Shown here in pieces: positions 19,861 to 28,031 of a DNA stretch of 64,000 bases. The stretch is from Hydrogenophaga borbori (lineage in GTDB: Bacteria; Pseudomonadota; Gammaproteobacteria; Burkholderiales; Burkholderiaceae_C). Below the pieces are notes generated by a model. That model was not told the origin of the DNA. It did no database searches and worked only from the letters and a program-made list of their open reading frames with translations. The stretch covers positions 434,001 to 498,000 of the forward strand of contig NZ_QVLS01000001.1 of NCBI RefSeq assembly GCF_003417535.1, in the 5' to 3' direction. The position numbers were made by a program, and so were the translations under genes. Positions within the stretch are counted from its first letter, which is position 1, and each line of letters starts with the position of its first letter.

Positions 19861-19866
19861 TAAACT
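19861..19866 (+). promoter_or_regulatory. candidate -10 element for pilZ
   Basis: TAAACT ends 7 bases before the pilZ ATG and no Shine-Dalgarno sequence lies between. This suggests a separate, leaderless pilZ transcript in addition to read-through from holB. Confidence 0.35.
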
Positions 19867-19873
19867 CCACCGC

Positions 19874-20245
19874 ATGAGCACCAACCCAGCCACCGCCGGC
19901 GCCGCAGCGCGGCCCAGCGTGATCCAGCTCTCGATCAAGGAGAAGGCCGCGCTGTACGCCGCCTACATTCCCTTGTTCGCCGATGGCGGCATCTTCATTC
20001 CTTCGTCGCGCGAGTACCGGTTGGGCGATGACGTCTACGTCCTGCTGAGCCTGCCCGACGACCCGCAGCGCTACCCGGTGGCCGGCAAGGTGGCCTGGGT
20101 CACGCCGGCCAAGGCCCAGGGCGGGCGCACCCAAGGCGTGGGCATCCGCTTCCCGGCGGATGAAAAATCGAAGCAGCTCAAGCTCAAGATCGAGGAGGTG
20201 CTGGGCGCCAATGTGAACTCCGATCGTCAGACGCAGACGCTCTGA
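19874..20245 (+). CDS. pilZ: type IV pilus PilZ-domain protein
   Basis: A 123-residue stand-alone PilZ domain, the size of the founding type IV pilus PilZ. GGIFIPSSREYRLGDDVYVLL and GVGIRFP are typical. The RxxxR c-di-GMP-binding switch found in YcgR-type proteins is not seen ahead of the barrel, as in canonical pilus PilZ, which acts through FimX/PilB-type partners rather than binding the nucleotide itself. Position after holB and before tatD is conserved in related bacteria. Confidence 0.93.
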   Translation: MSTNPATAGAAARPSVIQLSIKEKAALYAAYIPLFADGGIFIPSSREYRLGDDVYVLLSLPDDPQRYPVAGKVAWVTPAKAQGGRTQGVGIRFPADEKSKQLKLKIEEVLGANVNSDRQTQTL

Positions 20246-20317
20246 GCCGGGCCCGCTCCCCCAGCGCCTCGCCGCCACCGGCCGTGAGGCGCTGTGTTTT
20301 TGGGGGATCATTGGCAG

Positions 20318-21124
20318 ATGTTCACCGACTCGCATTGCCACCTGAATTTCCCTGAGCTGCGCGAGCAGCTCCCCGCCATCCTGGACGCCATGGCGGCCGC
20401 CCAGGTCGGTCGCGCCCTGTGCATCTGCACCACGATGGAAGAGTTCGACGAGGTCCATGCCCTGGCGCGCGACCACGCCCACCTCTGGGCCACGGTGGGC
20501 GTGCACCCCGACAACGAAGGCGTGCGCGAACCCTCCCTGCAGGACCTGCTGGATGGCGCGGCGCGGCCCAAGGTGGTGGGCATCGGCGAGACCGGCCTGG
20601 ACTACTACCGCCTGGGGCAGCGGACCCTGGCCGACATGGAGTGGCAGCGCGAGCGCTTTCGCGTGCACATCCGCGCCGCGCGCCAGACCGGGCTGCCGCT
20701 GGTGATCCACACCCGCAGCGCGTCAGACGACACGCTGGACATCCTGCGCGAGGAGGGCGGTTTTGGCCCTGGCGACGGGCGCGCCCCGGCCCGGGGCGTG
20801 TTCCACTGCTTCACGGAAACCGCCGAGGTCGCCCGCGCCGCGCTGGACCTGGATTTCTACATCTCCTTCTCGGGCATCCTGACCTTCCGCAACGCCGCCG
20901 ACCTGCGCGAGACCGCGCGCCTGGTGCCGCTGGAGCGCCTGCTGATCGAAACCGACAGCCCCTACCTGGCCCCCGTGCCGCACCGCGGCAAGGTGAACAC
21001 GCCGGCCCTGGTGCCGCACGTGGCGGCGCAGGTGGCTGAGCTCAAAGGCCTGCCCGTGGAGGCCGTGGCCGAGGCCACCGGCCGCAATTTCGAGCGCCTG
21101 TTCGACCGCGTCACGGCGCCCTGA
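20318..21124 (+). CDS. tatD: TatD family metal-dependent hydrolase
   Basis: A 268-residue TatD-family TIM-barrel nuclease or hydrolase. Metal ligands are visible: HxH in DSHCHLN (residues 5-7), Glu in GIGETGLDYY, His in VIHTRSA and HCFT, and Asp in IETDSPYLAP. Members have DNA 3' processing activity in vitro. The ATG at 20318 starts exactly at the barrel's first strand; an in-frame start 24 bases upstream lacks support. It is the last conserved member of the mltG-tmk-holB-pilZ-tatD cluster. Confidence 0.94.
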   Translation: MFTDSHCHLNFPELREQLPAILDAMAAAQVGRALCICTTMEEFDEVHALARDHAHLWATVGVHPDNEGVREPSLQDLLDGAARPKVVGIGETGLDYYRLGQRTLADMEWQRERFRVHIRAARQTGLPLVIHTRSASDDTLDILREEGGFGPGDGRAPARGVFHCFTETAEVARAALDLDFYISFSGILTFRNAADLRETARLVPLERLLIETDSPYLAPVPHRGKVNTPALVPHVAAQVAELKGLPVEAVAEATGRNFERLFDRVTAP

Positions 21125-21147
21125 ATCCCAGAAATTACTTGAGAAAA

Positions 21148-21816
21148 ATGAAAAAGCGCTTTGTTTTAAAAGGTCTAATGGCCTTGCTTGTTCTCAGTCC
21201 CGCTGCCTGGGCCAGTTCGTACGACGACTTCTTCACCGCGATCAAGCGCAACGACCCGGACACCCTGGCCAGCCTCGCTGCGCGCGGCTTCGACCTCAAT
21301 ACGCTGGACCCCAACGGCCAGCACCCGCTGTACCTGGCGCTGCGGGACGAGTCCGACCGCGCCGCGGCGTACCTGCTCAGCCGGCCCGAACTGAAGGTGG
21401 AGGTCCGCAACGCCAAGGACGAGTCGCCGCTGATGATGGCCGCGCTCAAGGGCAAGCTGGACCTGGCGCGCCGCCTCATCGAGCGCCAGGCCGAGGTGAA
21501 CAAGCCCGGCTGGGCGCCCTTGCACTACGCCGCTACCCACCCCAGCGAGCGCGCCGTGCCCATGGTGCACCTGCTGCTGGAGCACCACGCCTACATCGAC
21601 GCCCAGTCGCCCAATGGCAGCACGCCGTTGATGATGGCCGCGCTCTATGGCCACCCTCAGGTGGTGCGCTTGTTGCTGGATTCGGGCGCCGATCCCCTGT
21701 TGAAGAACGAGCAGGGCCTGAGCGCCATCGACTTCGCCCGTCGGGCGGGGCGGGGCGACACCGCCGAGGCCATCGCTGCGGCCATCCGCGCCAAACAGCC
21801 GACCGGTCGCTGGTAA
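21148..21816 (+). CDS. secreted ankyrin-repeat protein
   Basis: A 222-residue exported protein. A signal peptide (about 1-22, MKKRFVLKGLMALLVLSPAAWA) precedes about five ankyrin repeats, seen as PNGQHPLYLAL, AKDESPLMMAALKG, GWAPLHYAAT, PNGSTPLMMAALYG and NEQGLSAIDFARRAG. It should be a periplasmic protein-binding scaffold. I chose the ATG at 21148; an in-frame TTG three codons earlier is possible. Its AT-rich start differs from the flanks. The partner is unknown, though genes of this kind often follow tatD in Comamonadaceae. Confidence 0.85.
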   Translation: MKKRFVLKGLMALLVLSPAAWASSYDDFFTAIKRNDPDTLASLAARGFDLNTLDPNGQHPLYLALRDESDRAAAYLLSRPELKVEVRNAKDESPLMMAALKGKLDLARRLIERQAEVNKPGWAPLHYAATHPSERAVPMVHLLLEHHAYIDAQSPNGSTPLMMAALYGHPQVVRLLLDSGADPLLKNEQGLSAIDFARRAGRGDTAEAIAAAIRAKQPTGRW

Positions 21817-21844
21817 AACCGCCGGCCAGTCAGGCTGGCGTCAG

Positions 21845-21871
21845 CCATAGGTGTATCCCACATGCCTATGG
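21845..21871. promoter_or_regulatory. inverted repeat upstream of tctBA
   Basis: CCATAGG and CCTATGG are perfect 7-base arms with a 13-base spacer, about 60 bases before the tctB start. Two TGCGCA half-palindromes (21880 and 21891) and a T-run follow. The arrangement suits an operator for the tricarboxylate-type transporter; the regulator is unknown. Confidence 0.4.
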
Positions 21872-21929
21872 GGCGGCCATGCGCAGACAATGCGCAAGCT
21901 TTTTTTTGCATCCCGAGGAGACAGACGTC

Positions 21930-22421
21930 GTGAAACCAACGAGCCAGAAGGACTTCGTGTCCGGCCTCATGTTCACCGCCGTGGGCATTGCCTTCGCGGT
22001 GGGCGCCACCAACTTCGATATCGGCAGCGCGGCCCGCATGGGGCCGGGCTACTTCCCCCTGTTGCTGGGCATCGTGCTGGCCCTGCTGGGGCTTCTGGTG
22101 ACCGTGCAGTCGTTTGGCCGTCCCAAGGGCGGCGACGACGGCGCGATCGGCTCCTTCGCCTGGCGGCCGCTGGTGTTCATCCTGCTGGCCAACCTGGTCT
22201 TCGGCGTGCTGCTGGTGGGCCTGCCCTCGATCGGCCTGCCGCCCTTCGGCCTGATCGTGGCGATCTACGCGCTGGTCATCGTCGCGGGTTACGCGCGCCC
22301 CAACCACAAGGTCAAGGAATCGATCGTGCTGGCCACCGTGCTTGCGGTGGGCAGCTACGGCGCTTTCGTCTACGCCCTCAATCTGCAGTTCCCGGTTCTG
22401 CCGTGGTTCCTGGGCCACTGA
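21930..22421 (+). CDS. tctB: TctB family small membrane subunit of a tripartite tricarboxylate transporter
   Basis: A 163-residue inner-membrane protein with four predicted hydrophobic helices, matching TctB in size and in the early AARMGPGYFPLLLG motif. It forms the permease with the large TctA subunit encoded next. The GTG start was chosen because a GAGGAG site lies nine bases upstream; a more distal ATG would add 17 residues with no ribosome-binding site. No substrate-binding TctC gene lies in this operon. Confidence 0.9.
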   Translation: MKPTSQKDFVSGLMFTAVGIAFAVGATNFDIGSAARMGPGYFPLLLGIVLALLGLLVTVQSFGRPKGGDDGAIGSFAWRPLVFILLANLVFGVLLVGLPSIGLPPFGLIVAIYALVIVAGYARPNHKVKESIVLATVLAVGSYGAFVYALNLQFPVLPWFLGH

Positions 22422-22440
22422 TCACGGAGACAACAACACC

Positions 22441-23952
22441 ATGGAACTGTTCGAACACCTCTCACTGGGCTTCAGCGTTGCCTTCACCGGGCAGAACCTG
22501 CTGTACGCCTTCGTCGGCTGCCTGCTGGGCACGCTCATCGGCGTGCTGCCGGGCCTGGGCCCGGTGGCCACCATCGCCATGCTGCTGCCCGTCACCTACG
22601 GCCTGGAGCCGGTGTCGGCGCTGATCATGCTGGCCGGCATCTACTACGGCGCGCAGTACGGCGGCTCCACCACCGCCATCCTGGTCAACCTGCCGGGTGA
22701 GTCATCCTCGGTGGTGACCGTGCTGGATGGCTACCAGATGGCGCGCAAGGGCAGGGCAGGGCCCGCCCTGGCGGCCGCCGGCATCGGCTCGTTCTTCGCC
22801 GGTTGCGTGGGCACCCTGGTGCTGGCGGGCTTCGCGCCGCCGCTCACCGAAATCGCCCTGAGCTTCGGCCCGGCCGAGTACTTCTCGCTCATGGTGCTGG
22901 GCCTGATCGGCGCGGTGGTGCTGGCCTCGGGCTCGCTGGTCAAGGCGCTGGCCATGATCGTGCTGGGCCTGCTGATCGGCCTGATCGGCACCGACATCAA
23001 CTCCGGCGTGGCGCGCTTCTCGTTCGACGTGCCCGAGCTCACCGACGGTGTGAGCTTCGTGGTGATCGCGATGGGCATCTTCGGCTACGGCGAGATCATC
23101 TCCAACCTGTCGCAGGACGAATCCGAGCGCGAGGTCTTCGTCGGCAAGGTCAAGGGCATCATGCCCACGGCCGAGGACTTCAAGCGCATGTTCCCGGCCA
23201 TGGTCCGGGGCACGGCCCTGGGTTCGGCGCTGGGCATCCTGCCGGGCGGCGGCGCGCTGCTGTCCTCCTTCGCGGCCTATACCATCGAGAAGAAGACCAA
23301 GCTCAAGCCCGGTGAAGTGCCTTTCGGCCAGGGCAACATCCGCGGCGTGGCCGCGCCCGAATCGGCCAACAACGCCGGCTCGCAGACCTCCTTCATCCCG
23401 CTGCTGACCCTGGGCATTCCGCCCAACGCCGTGATGGCGCTGATGGTGGGTGCCATGACCATCCACAACATCCAGCCTGGCCCGCAGGTGATGACCAGCA
23501 ACCCGGACCTGTTCTGGGGCCTGATCGCTTCGATGTGGATCGGCAACGCCATGCTGATCATCCTGAACCTGCCCCTGATCGGCATGTGGATCAAGCTGCT
23601 GACCGTGCCCTACCGCTGGCTGTACCCGGCCATCGTGCTGTTCTGCGCCGTGGGTGTGTACTCGACCAACAACAACAGCTTCGACATCTGGATGGTCGCG
23701 CTGTTCGGCCTGATCGGCTACATCTTCATCAAGCTCGGTTGCGAGGCCGCGCCGCTGCTGCTGGGCCTGATCCTGGGCCCGATGATGGAGGAGTACCTGC
23801 GCCGCGCGCTGCTCATTTCCCGTGGCGACTGGGGCGTGTTCGTCACGCGGCCCATCTCCGCCTCGCTGCTGGTCGCCGCCTTGCTGCTGCTGGTGATCGT
23901 GCTGCTGCCGGCGGTGAAGAAGAAGAGGGAAGAGGCCTTCGTGGAGGAGTGA
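22441..23952 (+). CDS. tctA: TctA family large permease subunit of a tripartite tricarboxylate transporter
   Basis: A 503-residue polytopic membrane protein with about 11 hydrophobic helices. Family motifs include GVLPGLGPVATIAMLLP near residues 35-51, YYGAQYGGSTTAILVNLPGE, and the second-half repeat GILPGGGALLSSF with PESANNAG. With TctB it should drive sodium- or proton-coupled uptake of a carboxylate delivered by a periplasmic Bug/TctC protein. The ATG follows CACGGAGA, 20 bases after tctB. A strong terminator ends the operon. Confidence 0.95.
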   Translation: MELFEHLSLGFSVAFTGQNLLYAFVGCLLGTLIGVLPGLGPVATIAMLLPVTYGLEPVSALIMLAGIYYGAQYGGSTTAILVNLPGESSSVVTVLDGYQMARKGRAGPALAAAGIGSFFAGCVGTLVLAGFAPPLTEIALSFGPAEYFSLMVLGLIGAVVLASGSLVKALAMIVLGLLIGLIGTDINSGVARFSFDVPELTDGVSFVVIAMGIFGYGEIISNLSQDESEREVFVGKVKGIMPTAEDFKRMFPAMVRGTALGSALGILPGGGALLSSFAAYTIEKKTKLKPGEVPFGQGNIRGVAAPESANNAGSQTSFIPLLTLGIPPNAVMALMVGAMTIHNIQPGPQVMTSNPDLFWGLIASMWIGNAMLIILNLPLIGMWIKLLTVPYRWLYPAIVLFCAVGVYSTNNNSFDIWMVALFGLIGYIFIKLGCEAAPLLLGLILGPMMEEYLRRALLISRGDWGVFVTRPISASLLVAALLLLVIVLLPAVKKKREEAFVEE

Positions 23953-23967
23953 TCCCCTCCCTCCCAG

Positions 23968-23998
23968 AAAAAACCCAGTCCGCGGACTGGGTTTTTTT
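23968..23998. terminator. strong rho-independent terminator after tctA
   Basis: The palindrome CCCAGTCCG/CGGACTGGG is flanked by an A-run before and a T7 run after, so it can stop transcription from both sides: tctA on the plus strand and the chaperone-effector pair on the minus strand. Confidence 0.9.
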
Positions 23999-24027
23999 AT
24001 GGCGATGGGGGAGGGGCGGTCGCTCAA

Positions 24028-24774
24028 TCAAGCCCTTTCGCCACGCCGCTGCCTGGCCATCGCGATATGCGTCTCGAGTTGGTGAATGACCGGGTTTTCA
24101 TCGCTCTTGAGGAGGGACGACAGTCCCGCCGCCACGGTCAGATCCAGGCTTTTGGCAAACGGCGAGTACTGCAATGAGCCGCAAAGACTGTTCAGTTCGG
24201 ACAGCTTTTTCTTGAGCGTCTCAGGTTGATGTCGGAAGTGAAAACTCAATCCATCGTCGACGATGGTCCGAATGATGAATAGCTTGGCTTCATAGAGGCG
24301 CCGTCCGGCCATTGCCTCAGGCGGCAGCTGATAGACATGGTCTCGCGCCATTTTGCTCACGCGATCGATGAAGTCCCTGTCGGCATTGCTCTGCTGCAGT
24401 CCCATCTGATCGACAGCAGCCGCCACGGCCGCATGCGCTTGCATGGCCTCCACCTGATAGCCGCGCAGAGGTGCGTGGCCCCTCAGTTGAATGTTGTCCA
24501 CCGTGCCGCTGCCGTACTCTTTGCCCACCGTCTCCGAAAGAAGGTGGTTGGCCAATTGCCGTTGTTTGCGAATGGTTGCTTTGGCGCCCGCGCTGCCCAA
24601 GATCGCCAGAAATTTGGTGGTGGAAAAATGCTTCTGATAAATAACGGTCTGGCCTTCGCTATTCGTTTTTGCTCGCAGGTGATGAGAGCCGGCGAAATTT
24701 TGCTTCAGGCTGAATGTCTGCGCGATTTGGTTAAGCGGCGCCGTCGACGCAACGGATGTTTTGTTCCAGGACAT
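24028..24774 (-). CDS. candidate type III secretion substrate (unknown function)
   Basis: A 248-residue protein I do not recognise. Its first 60 residues are rich in Ser, Thr, Gln and Asn and lack hydrophobic signal features, as in many type III exported proteins; the rest is mostly helical and soluble. It follows a CesT-like chaperone gene by 29 bases on the same strand, the classic chaperone-client order, which is the main ground for the call. Codon use and base composition are less GC-rich than the surroundings, suggesting transfer. The ATG at 24774 (start MSWNKTSVAST) fits the chaperone spacing. No catalytic motif is evident and no secretion apparatus gene is in the window. Confidence 0.55.
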   Translation of the reverse strand: MSWNKTSVASTAPLNQIAQTFSLKQNFAGSHHLRAKTNSEGQTVIYQKHFSTTKFLAILGSAGAKATIRKQRQLANHLLSETVGKEYGSGTVDNIQLRGHAPLRGYQVEAMQAHAAVAAAVDQMGLQQSNADRDFIDRVSKMARDHVYQLPPEAMAGRRLYEAKLFIIRTIVDDGLSFHFRHQPETLKKKLSELNSLCGSLQYSPFAKSLDLTVAAGLSSLLKSDENPVIHQLETHIAMARQRRGERA

Positions 24775-24803
24775 GATGTATCGGTCCAATCGATGGCAAG
24801 GAC

Positions 24804-25268
24804 TCAGGCCTTCAGGGCCAGCGTATCCAGGGGTTGAGCGCAGGTCAGCGGTGAGCCGTCCAGGTTCAAAGGCCGAGCCACGATGTCTCGCCAAGCCCGG
24901 GCCTGTGTGGTGACGCGATTGAGCAGCGCCGTCAGCCCATCAATCTGCATCGGATCGATCGGCCAAGACGCCAGCAATTCGTAGCGGTGCTCCGGGCCCA
25001 TGCCGATCCGTGGCAGCTCAAAAGCCGAGGCACAGCGGACGAGCAAGTCGTTGAAGACGGCCCGGGTGTCGGCCTGGGTGATCTGGCCCAGCTTCGTGCG
25101 CAACACCAAGCGGCCACTCTCGGGGTCGTGCTCAACGTCCAGCAGGGATTCGTCTTCCAGTACGACGATCCAGGCGTCCCCATCCTCATTCTGTTCGCGG
25201 ACCACGGCCCAGACCGTGGACAGCTCGGCGGCCCGCTGAAGACAGTCTTCGATGATGTCGGCGTCCAT
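24804..25268 (-). CDS. CesT/SycE-like type III secretion chaperone
   Basis: A 154-residue acidic protein with the class I secretion-chaperone pattern: an N-terminal helix, a beta sheet around WIVVLEDESLLDVEHD and GRLVLRTKLGQI, a central helix (FNDLLVRCA), the strand pair RIGMGPEHRYELLASWPID, and a final helix with ALLNRVTTQARAWRDIV, which closely resembles the CesT family ending. Such dimers bind the N-terminus of one effector before export. The start at 25268 has AAAGGA six bases upstream. It heads a two-gene operon with the candidate client. Confidence 0.7.
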   Translation of the reverse strand: MDADIIEDCLQRAAELSTVWAVVREQNEDGDAWIVVLEDESLLDVEHDPESGRLVLRTKLGQITQADTRAVFNDLLVRCASAFELPRIGMGPEHRYELLASWPIDPMQIDGLTALLNRVTTQARAWRDIVARPLNLDGSPLTCAQPLDTLALKA

Positions 25269-25356
25269 TCGGTGTCCTTTCCAAGGTTCGGCGGCCAACC
25301 CTGGGGCGGGTGAACCGTTGGGCGTTCTGTGATGAAGCCATGAGCGTGGTTCCGTC

Positions 25357-25390
25357 GTTAGATTCCACGATGTATATTATGTTAATAATA
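25357..25390 (-). promoter_or_regulatory. candidate promoter and AT-rich palindrome for the chaperone-effector operon
   Basis: On the minus strand TTAACA (25385-25380) and TCTAAC (25362-25357) are separated by 17 bases, a plausible -35/-10 pair. The -35 overlaps a TATTAT-gtta-ATAATA inverted repeat at 25375-25390. This is the most AT-rich patch of the region. It lies about 90 bases upstream of the chaperone start. Confidence 0.45.
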
Positions 25391-25428
25391 GCTGCGCAGG
25401 CCGCACAAGCCAGGTGGGGCTGACGAAA

Positions 25429-27588
25429 CTACCGCGCCCGGCCCAACCGCAGCGCATTGGCAATCACCGAGGCCGAGCTCAGGCTCATGGCCAGCGCCGC
25501 GATCATGGGCGACAGCAGCCAGCCGGTGAAGGGGTACAGCAGGCCGGCGGCGATCGGGATGCCGATGGCGTTGTAGAGGAAGGCGAACATCAGGTTCTGC
25601 CGCATGTTGGTCACGGTCGCGTGCGACAGACCGGTGGCGATGGCAATGCCGCGCAGGTCGCCCTTCACCAGGGTGAGCTGGGCGCTGTTCATCGCCACGT
25701 CCGTGCCGGTGCCCATGGCCACGCCGACGTCGGCCCGCGCCAGGGCCGGCGCATCGTTGATGCCGTCGCCGGCCATGGCCACGATCCGTCCCTCGCGCTG
25801 CAGGCGCTCCACCAACGACAGTTTGTCCTGCGGCGTGACCTCGCCGTGCACCTCGGCGATGCCCAGCTTCTCGCCCACCGCGCGCGCCGTGGTCAGTCCG
25901 TCGCCCGTGGCCATGACGATGCGCAGCCCCGCGGCCTTCAGCGAGGCCAGGGCCTGCGGCGTGCTCGCCTTCACCGGATCGGACACGGCCAGCAGGCCCG
26001 CCGCGCGGCCGTCCACGCCCAGGTACATGACGCTGGCGCCCTGCGCGCGCAAGGGCTCGGCGTGCGGCAGCAGGTCGTCGACGGCCACGCCCTGCGCCTG
26101 CATCCAGGCCGTGTTGCCCAGCGCCAGCGCCCGCCCACCCACCCGCCCCGTCACACCGATGCCGGAGCCTGAGTCAAAGCGCTCCGGCGCGTCCAGCGCC
26201 AGGCCGCGCGCGCGGGCCGCCGAGACGATGGCGTCGGCCAGCGGGTGTTCGCTGCCCTGGTCCAGGCTGGCGGCCAGCTGCAGCACCTCGTCTGGCGTGT
26301 ACCCCGGGGTCGGCACGGCCTGCTCGAAGGCCGGCCTCCCTTCGGTCAGCGTGCCGGTCTTGTCGATGATGAGGGTGTCGACCCTGCGCAGGTTCTCGAT
26401 GGCCGCGGCGTCACGGAACAGCACGCCGCGCTTGGCGCCCTGCCCCGTGGCCACCATGATGGACATGGGTGTGGCCAGGCCCAGCGCACACGGGCAGGCG
26501 ATGATGAGCACAGCCACGGCGTTGATGAAGCCATAGGTCCAGCGCGGCTCCGGACCGAAGACGCCCCAGGCCAGCAGGGTCAGCACGGCGATGGCGGCCA
26601 CCGCAACCACGAAGCGGCCCGCCACGTGGTCGGCCAGGCTCTGCATCGGTGCTTTGGAGCGCTGGGCCTGGGCCACCATCTGCACGATCTGCGACAGCAC
26701 GGTGGATGCGCCCACCTTCTCGGCGCGCATCACCAGCGCGCCGCTGGTATTGAGGGTGGCGCCGATCAGGGCCGCGCCCACGCCCTTGGTCACGGGCAGT
26801 GGCTCGCCAGTGAGCATGGACTCGTCCACGCCGCTGCGGCCTTCGACCACCACACCATCCACCGGCACCTTCTCGCCGGGACGCACGCGCAGCCGGTCGC
26901 CCACGTGCACGTGTTCGATGGGGATGTCCTCCTCCGACCCATCGGCCCGGATGCGGCGGGCGGTCTTGGGGCTGAGCCCCAGCAGCGACTTGATCGCTGC
27001 CGAGGTCTGCGAGCGGGCCTTGAGCTCCAGCACCTGGCCCAGCAGCGTCAGCGAGATGATGACCACCGCCGCTTCGTAGTACACGCCGACGCGGCCCATG
27101 GCCCGGAACGAATCCGGGAACAGCCCCGGCGCCACGGTGGCCACCAGGCTGTAGACGAAGGCCGCACCGGTGCCCAGGGAGATCAGGGTCCACATGTTGG
27201 GGCTGCGCTGGACGATGGACGACCAGCCCCGCCGGAAAAAGGGCGCGCCCGCCCACAGCACTACCGGCAGCGAGAGCACCAGTTCGACCCAGCTCTGCAG
27301 CGCCATATCCAGGCCCAGCCAGCGGTGGCCCAGCATGGCCAGCGCGGTGACGACCACCGTGAGCGGCAGGGTCCACCAGAAGCGGCGCTGGAAGTCGTCC
27401 AGCTCGGGGTTGCCCTCCTCCAGGCTGGGCATCAGCGGCTCCAGCGTCATGCCGCAGATGGGGCAGGTGCCGGGGTGGTCCTGGCGCACCTCGGGGTGCA
27501 TGGGGCAGGTGTAGACGGTGCCGGCCGGCGCGGGCGCCTGCGGCGCCGCGGCCTGCCCATGCGCATGCCCGTGGTGGTCGTGGTTCAT
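25429..27588 (-). CDS. copper/silver-exporting P1B-type ATPase with N-terminal His-rich and YHS-like metal-binding region
   Basis: A 719-residue heavy-metal ATPase. The N-terminus is His-rich ([10 protein letters not shown]) and is followed by a heavy-metal-binding finger with CPMHPEV and CPICGM (about 28-47) instead of HMA domains. Eight membrane helices are expected; the metal-transport motif CPC is in [12 protein letters not shown] near residue 366, the phosphorylated Asp in DKTGTLTEG near residue 410, and [10 protein letters not shown] is intact. It should export Cu(I) or Ag(I) to the periplasm. It is divergent from copK across 137 bases containing a possible CopR box. A second, HMA-containing ATPase lies at 34053. 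Confidence 0.94.
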   Translation of the reverse strand: MNHDHHGHAHGQAAAPQAPAPAGTVYTCPMHPEVRQDHPGTCPICGMTLEPLMPSLEEGNPELDDFQRRFWWTLPLTVVVTALAMLGHRWLGLDMALQSWVELVLSLPVVLWAGAPFFRRGWSSIVQRSPNMWTLISLGTGAAFVYSLVATVAPGLFPDSFRAMGRVGVYYEAAVVIISLTLLGQVLELKARSQTSAAIKSLLGLSPKTARRIRADGSEEDIPIEHVHVGDRLRVRPGEKVPVDGVVVEGRSGVDESMLTGEPLPVTKGVGAALIGATLNTSGALVMRAEKVGASTVLSQIVQMVAQAQRSKAPMQSLADHVAGRFVVAVAAIAVLTLLAWGVFGPEPRWTYGFINAVAVLIIACPCALGLATPMSIMVATGQGAKRGVLFRDAAAIENLRRVDTLIIDKTGTLTEGRPAFEQAVPTPGYTPDEVLQLAASLDQGSEHPLADAIVSAARARGLALDAPERFDSGSGIGVTGRVGGRALALGNTAWMQAQGVAVDDLLPHAEPLRAQGASVMYLGVDGRAAGLLAVSDPVKASTPQALASLKAAGLRIVMATGDGLTTARAVGEKLGIAEVHGEVTPQDKLSLVERLQREGRIVAMAGDGINDAPALARADVGVAMGTGTDVAMNSAQLTLVKGDLRGIAIATGLSHATVTNMRQNLMFAFLYNAIGIPIAAGLLYPFTGWLLSPMIAALAMSLSSASVIANALRLGRAR

Positions 27589-27610
27589 GGCCTCTCCTGG
27601 TCAATCCGTC

Positions 27611-27625
27611 TGACACAAACGTCAT
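27611..27625. promoter_or_regulatory. possible CopR box between the ATPase and copK
   Basis: TGACA-CAAAC-GTCAT has an inverted TGAC/GTCA core resembling CopR/CusR-type boxes (TGACA-N-TGTNAT). It sits 23 bases from the ATPase start and about 100 bases before copK. The match is weaker than the site at 30130. Confidence 0.3.
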
Positions 27626-27725
27626 GGCGCGGACGCCCTCGCGTCATGCCCCGGGGCTTACCTTCCACCGCGCACCCCCGTGCCCTGGTCCGCCTCCGCG
27701 CACCGGGAATCTCCAAGGAGTCCCC

Positions 27726-28007
27726 ATGAACGCTCGTTTCCTCGTGCTCGCCCTGTCCCTCAGCGCCGCTTCGGCCTTCGCGGGTGATGCCGCCCGGGCC
27801 ACCGCCAAGGAAATGGTCCCGCTGAAGAACGGCGAAGTCCTCTACGTTTTCGAAGACGGCCGCATGGCCCGAGAAAACCAGTACGGGCGCGCCGTGTACC
27901 TGAAGGCGGGCGAAACCCTGCAGACGGCCGACGGCCGCACGATCACGGCCAACAGCAACGAGGTCGCTCGCCTGAACCACCTGCTGCAGAAGGGGCACAC
28001 CAACTGA
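27726..28007 (+). CDS. copK: CopK-family periplasmic copper-binding protein
   Basis: A 93-residue exported protein. A signal peptide (about 1-19, ending SAASAFA) is followed by a small domain with the CopK pattern EVLYVFEDGRMARENQYGRAV, then GETLQTADGRTI and an end like CopK's, EVARLNHLLQKGH. In Cupriavidus CopK binds Cu(I) and Cu(II) in the periplasm, partly through methionines; this copy has fewer Met residues than I would expect, so its affinity may differ. A CAAGGAG site precedes the ATG. It lies between the divergent ATPase and the copSR genes. Confidence 0.85.
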   Translation: MNARFLVLALSLSAASAFAGDAARATAKEMVPLKNGEVLYVFEDGRMARENQYGRAVYLKAGETLQTADGRTITANSNEVARLNHLLQKGHTN

Positions 28008-28031
28008 GGTCCAGCGCCGCATCGGCATCCC

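Noticed and set aside
25400-25430. A possible HrpB/PIP-type box (TTCG-N16-TTCG) upstream of the chaperone on the minus strand.
   Set aside because: Only the first half (TTCG) is present; the second position reads TGTG, so it does not meet the consensus.
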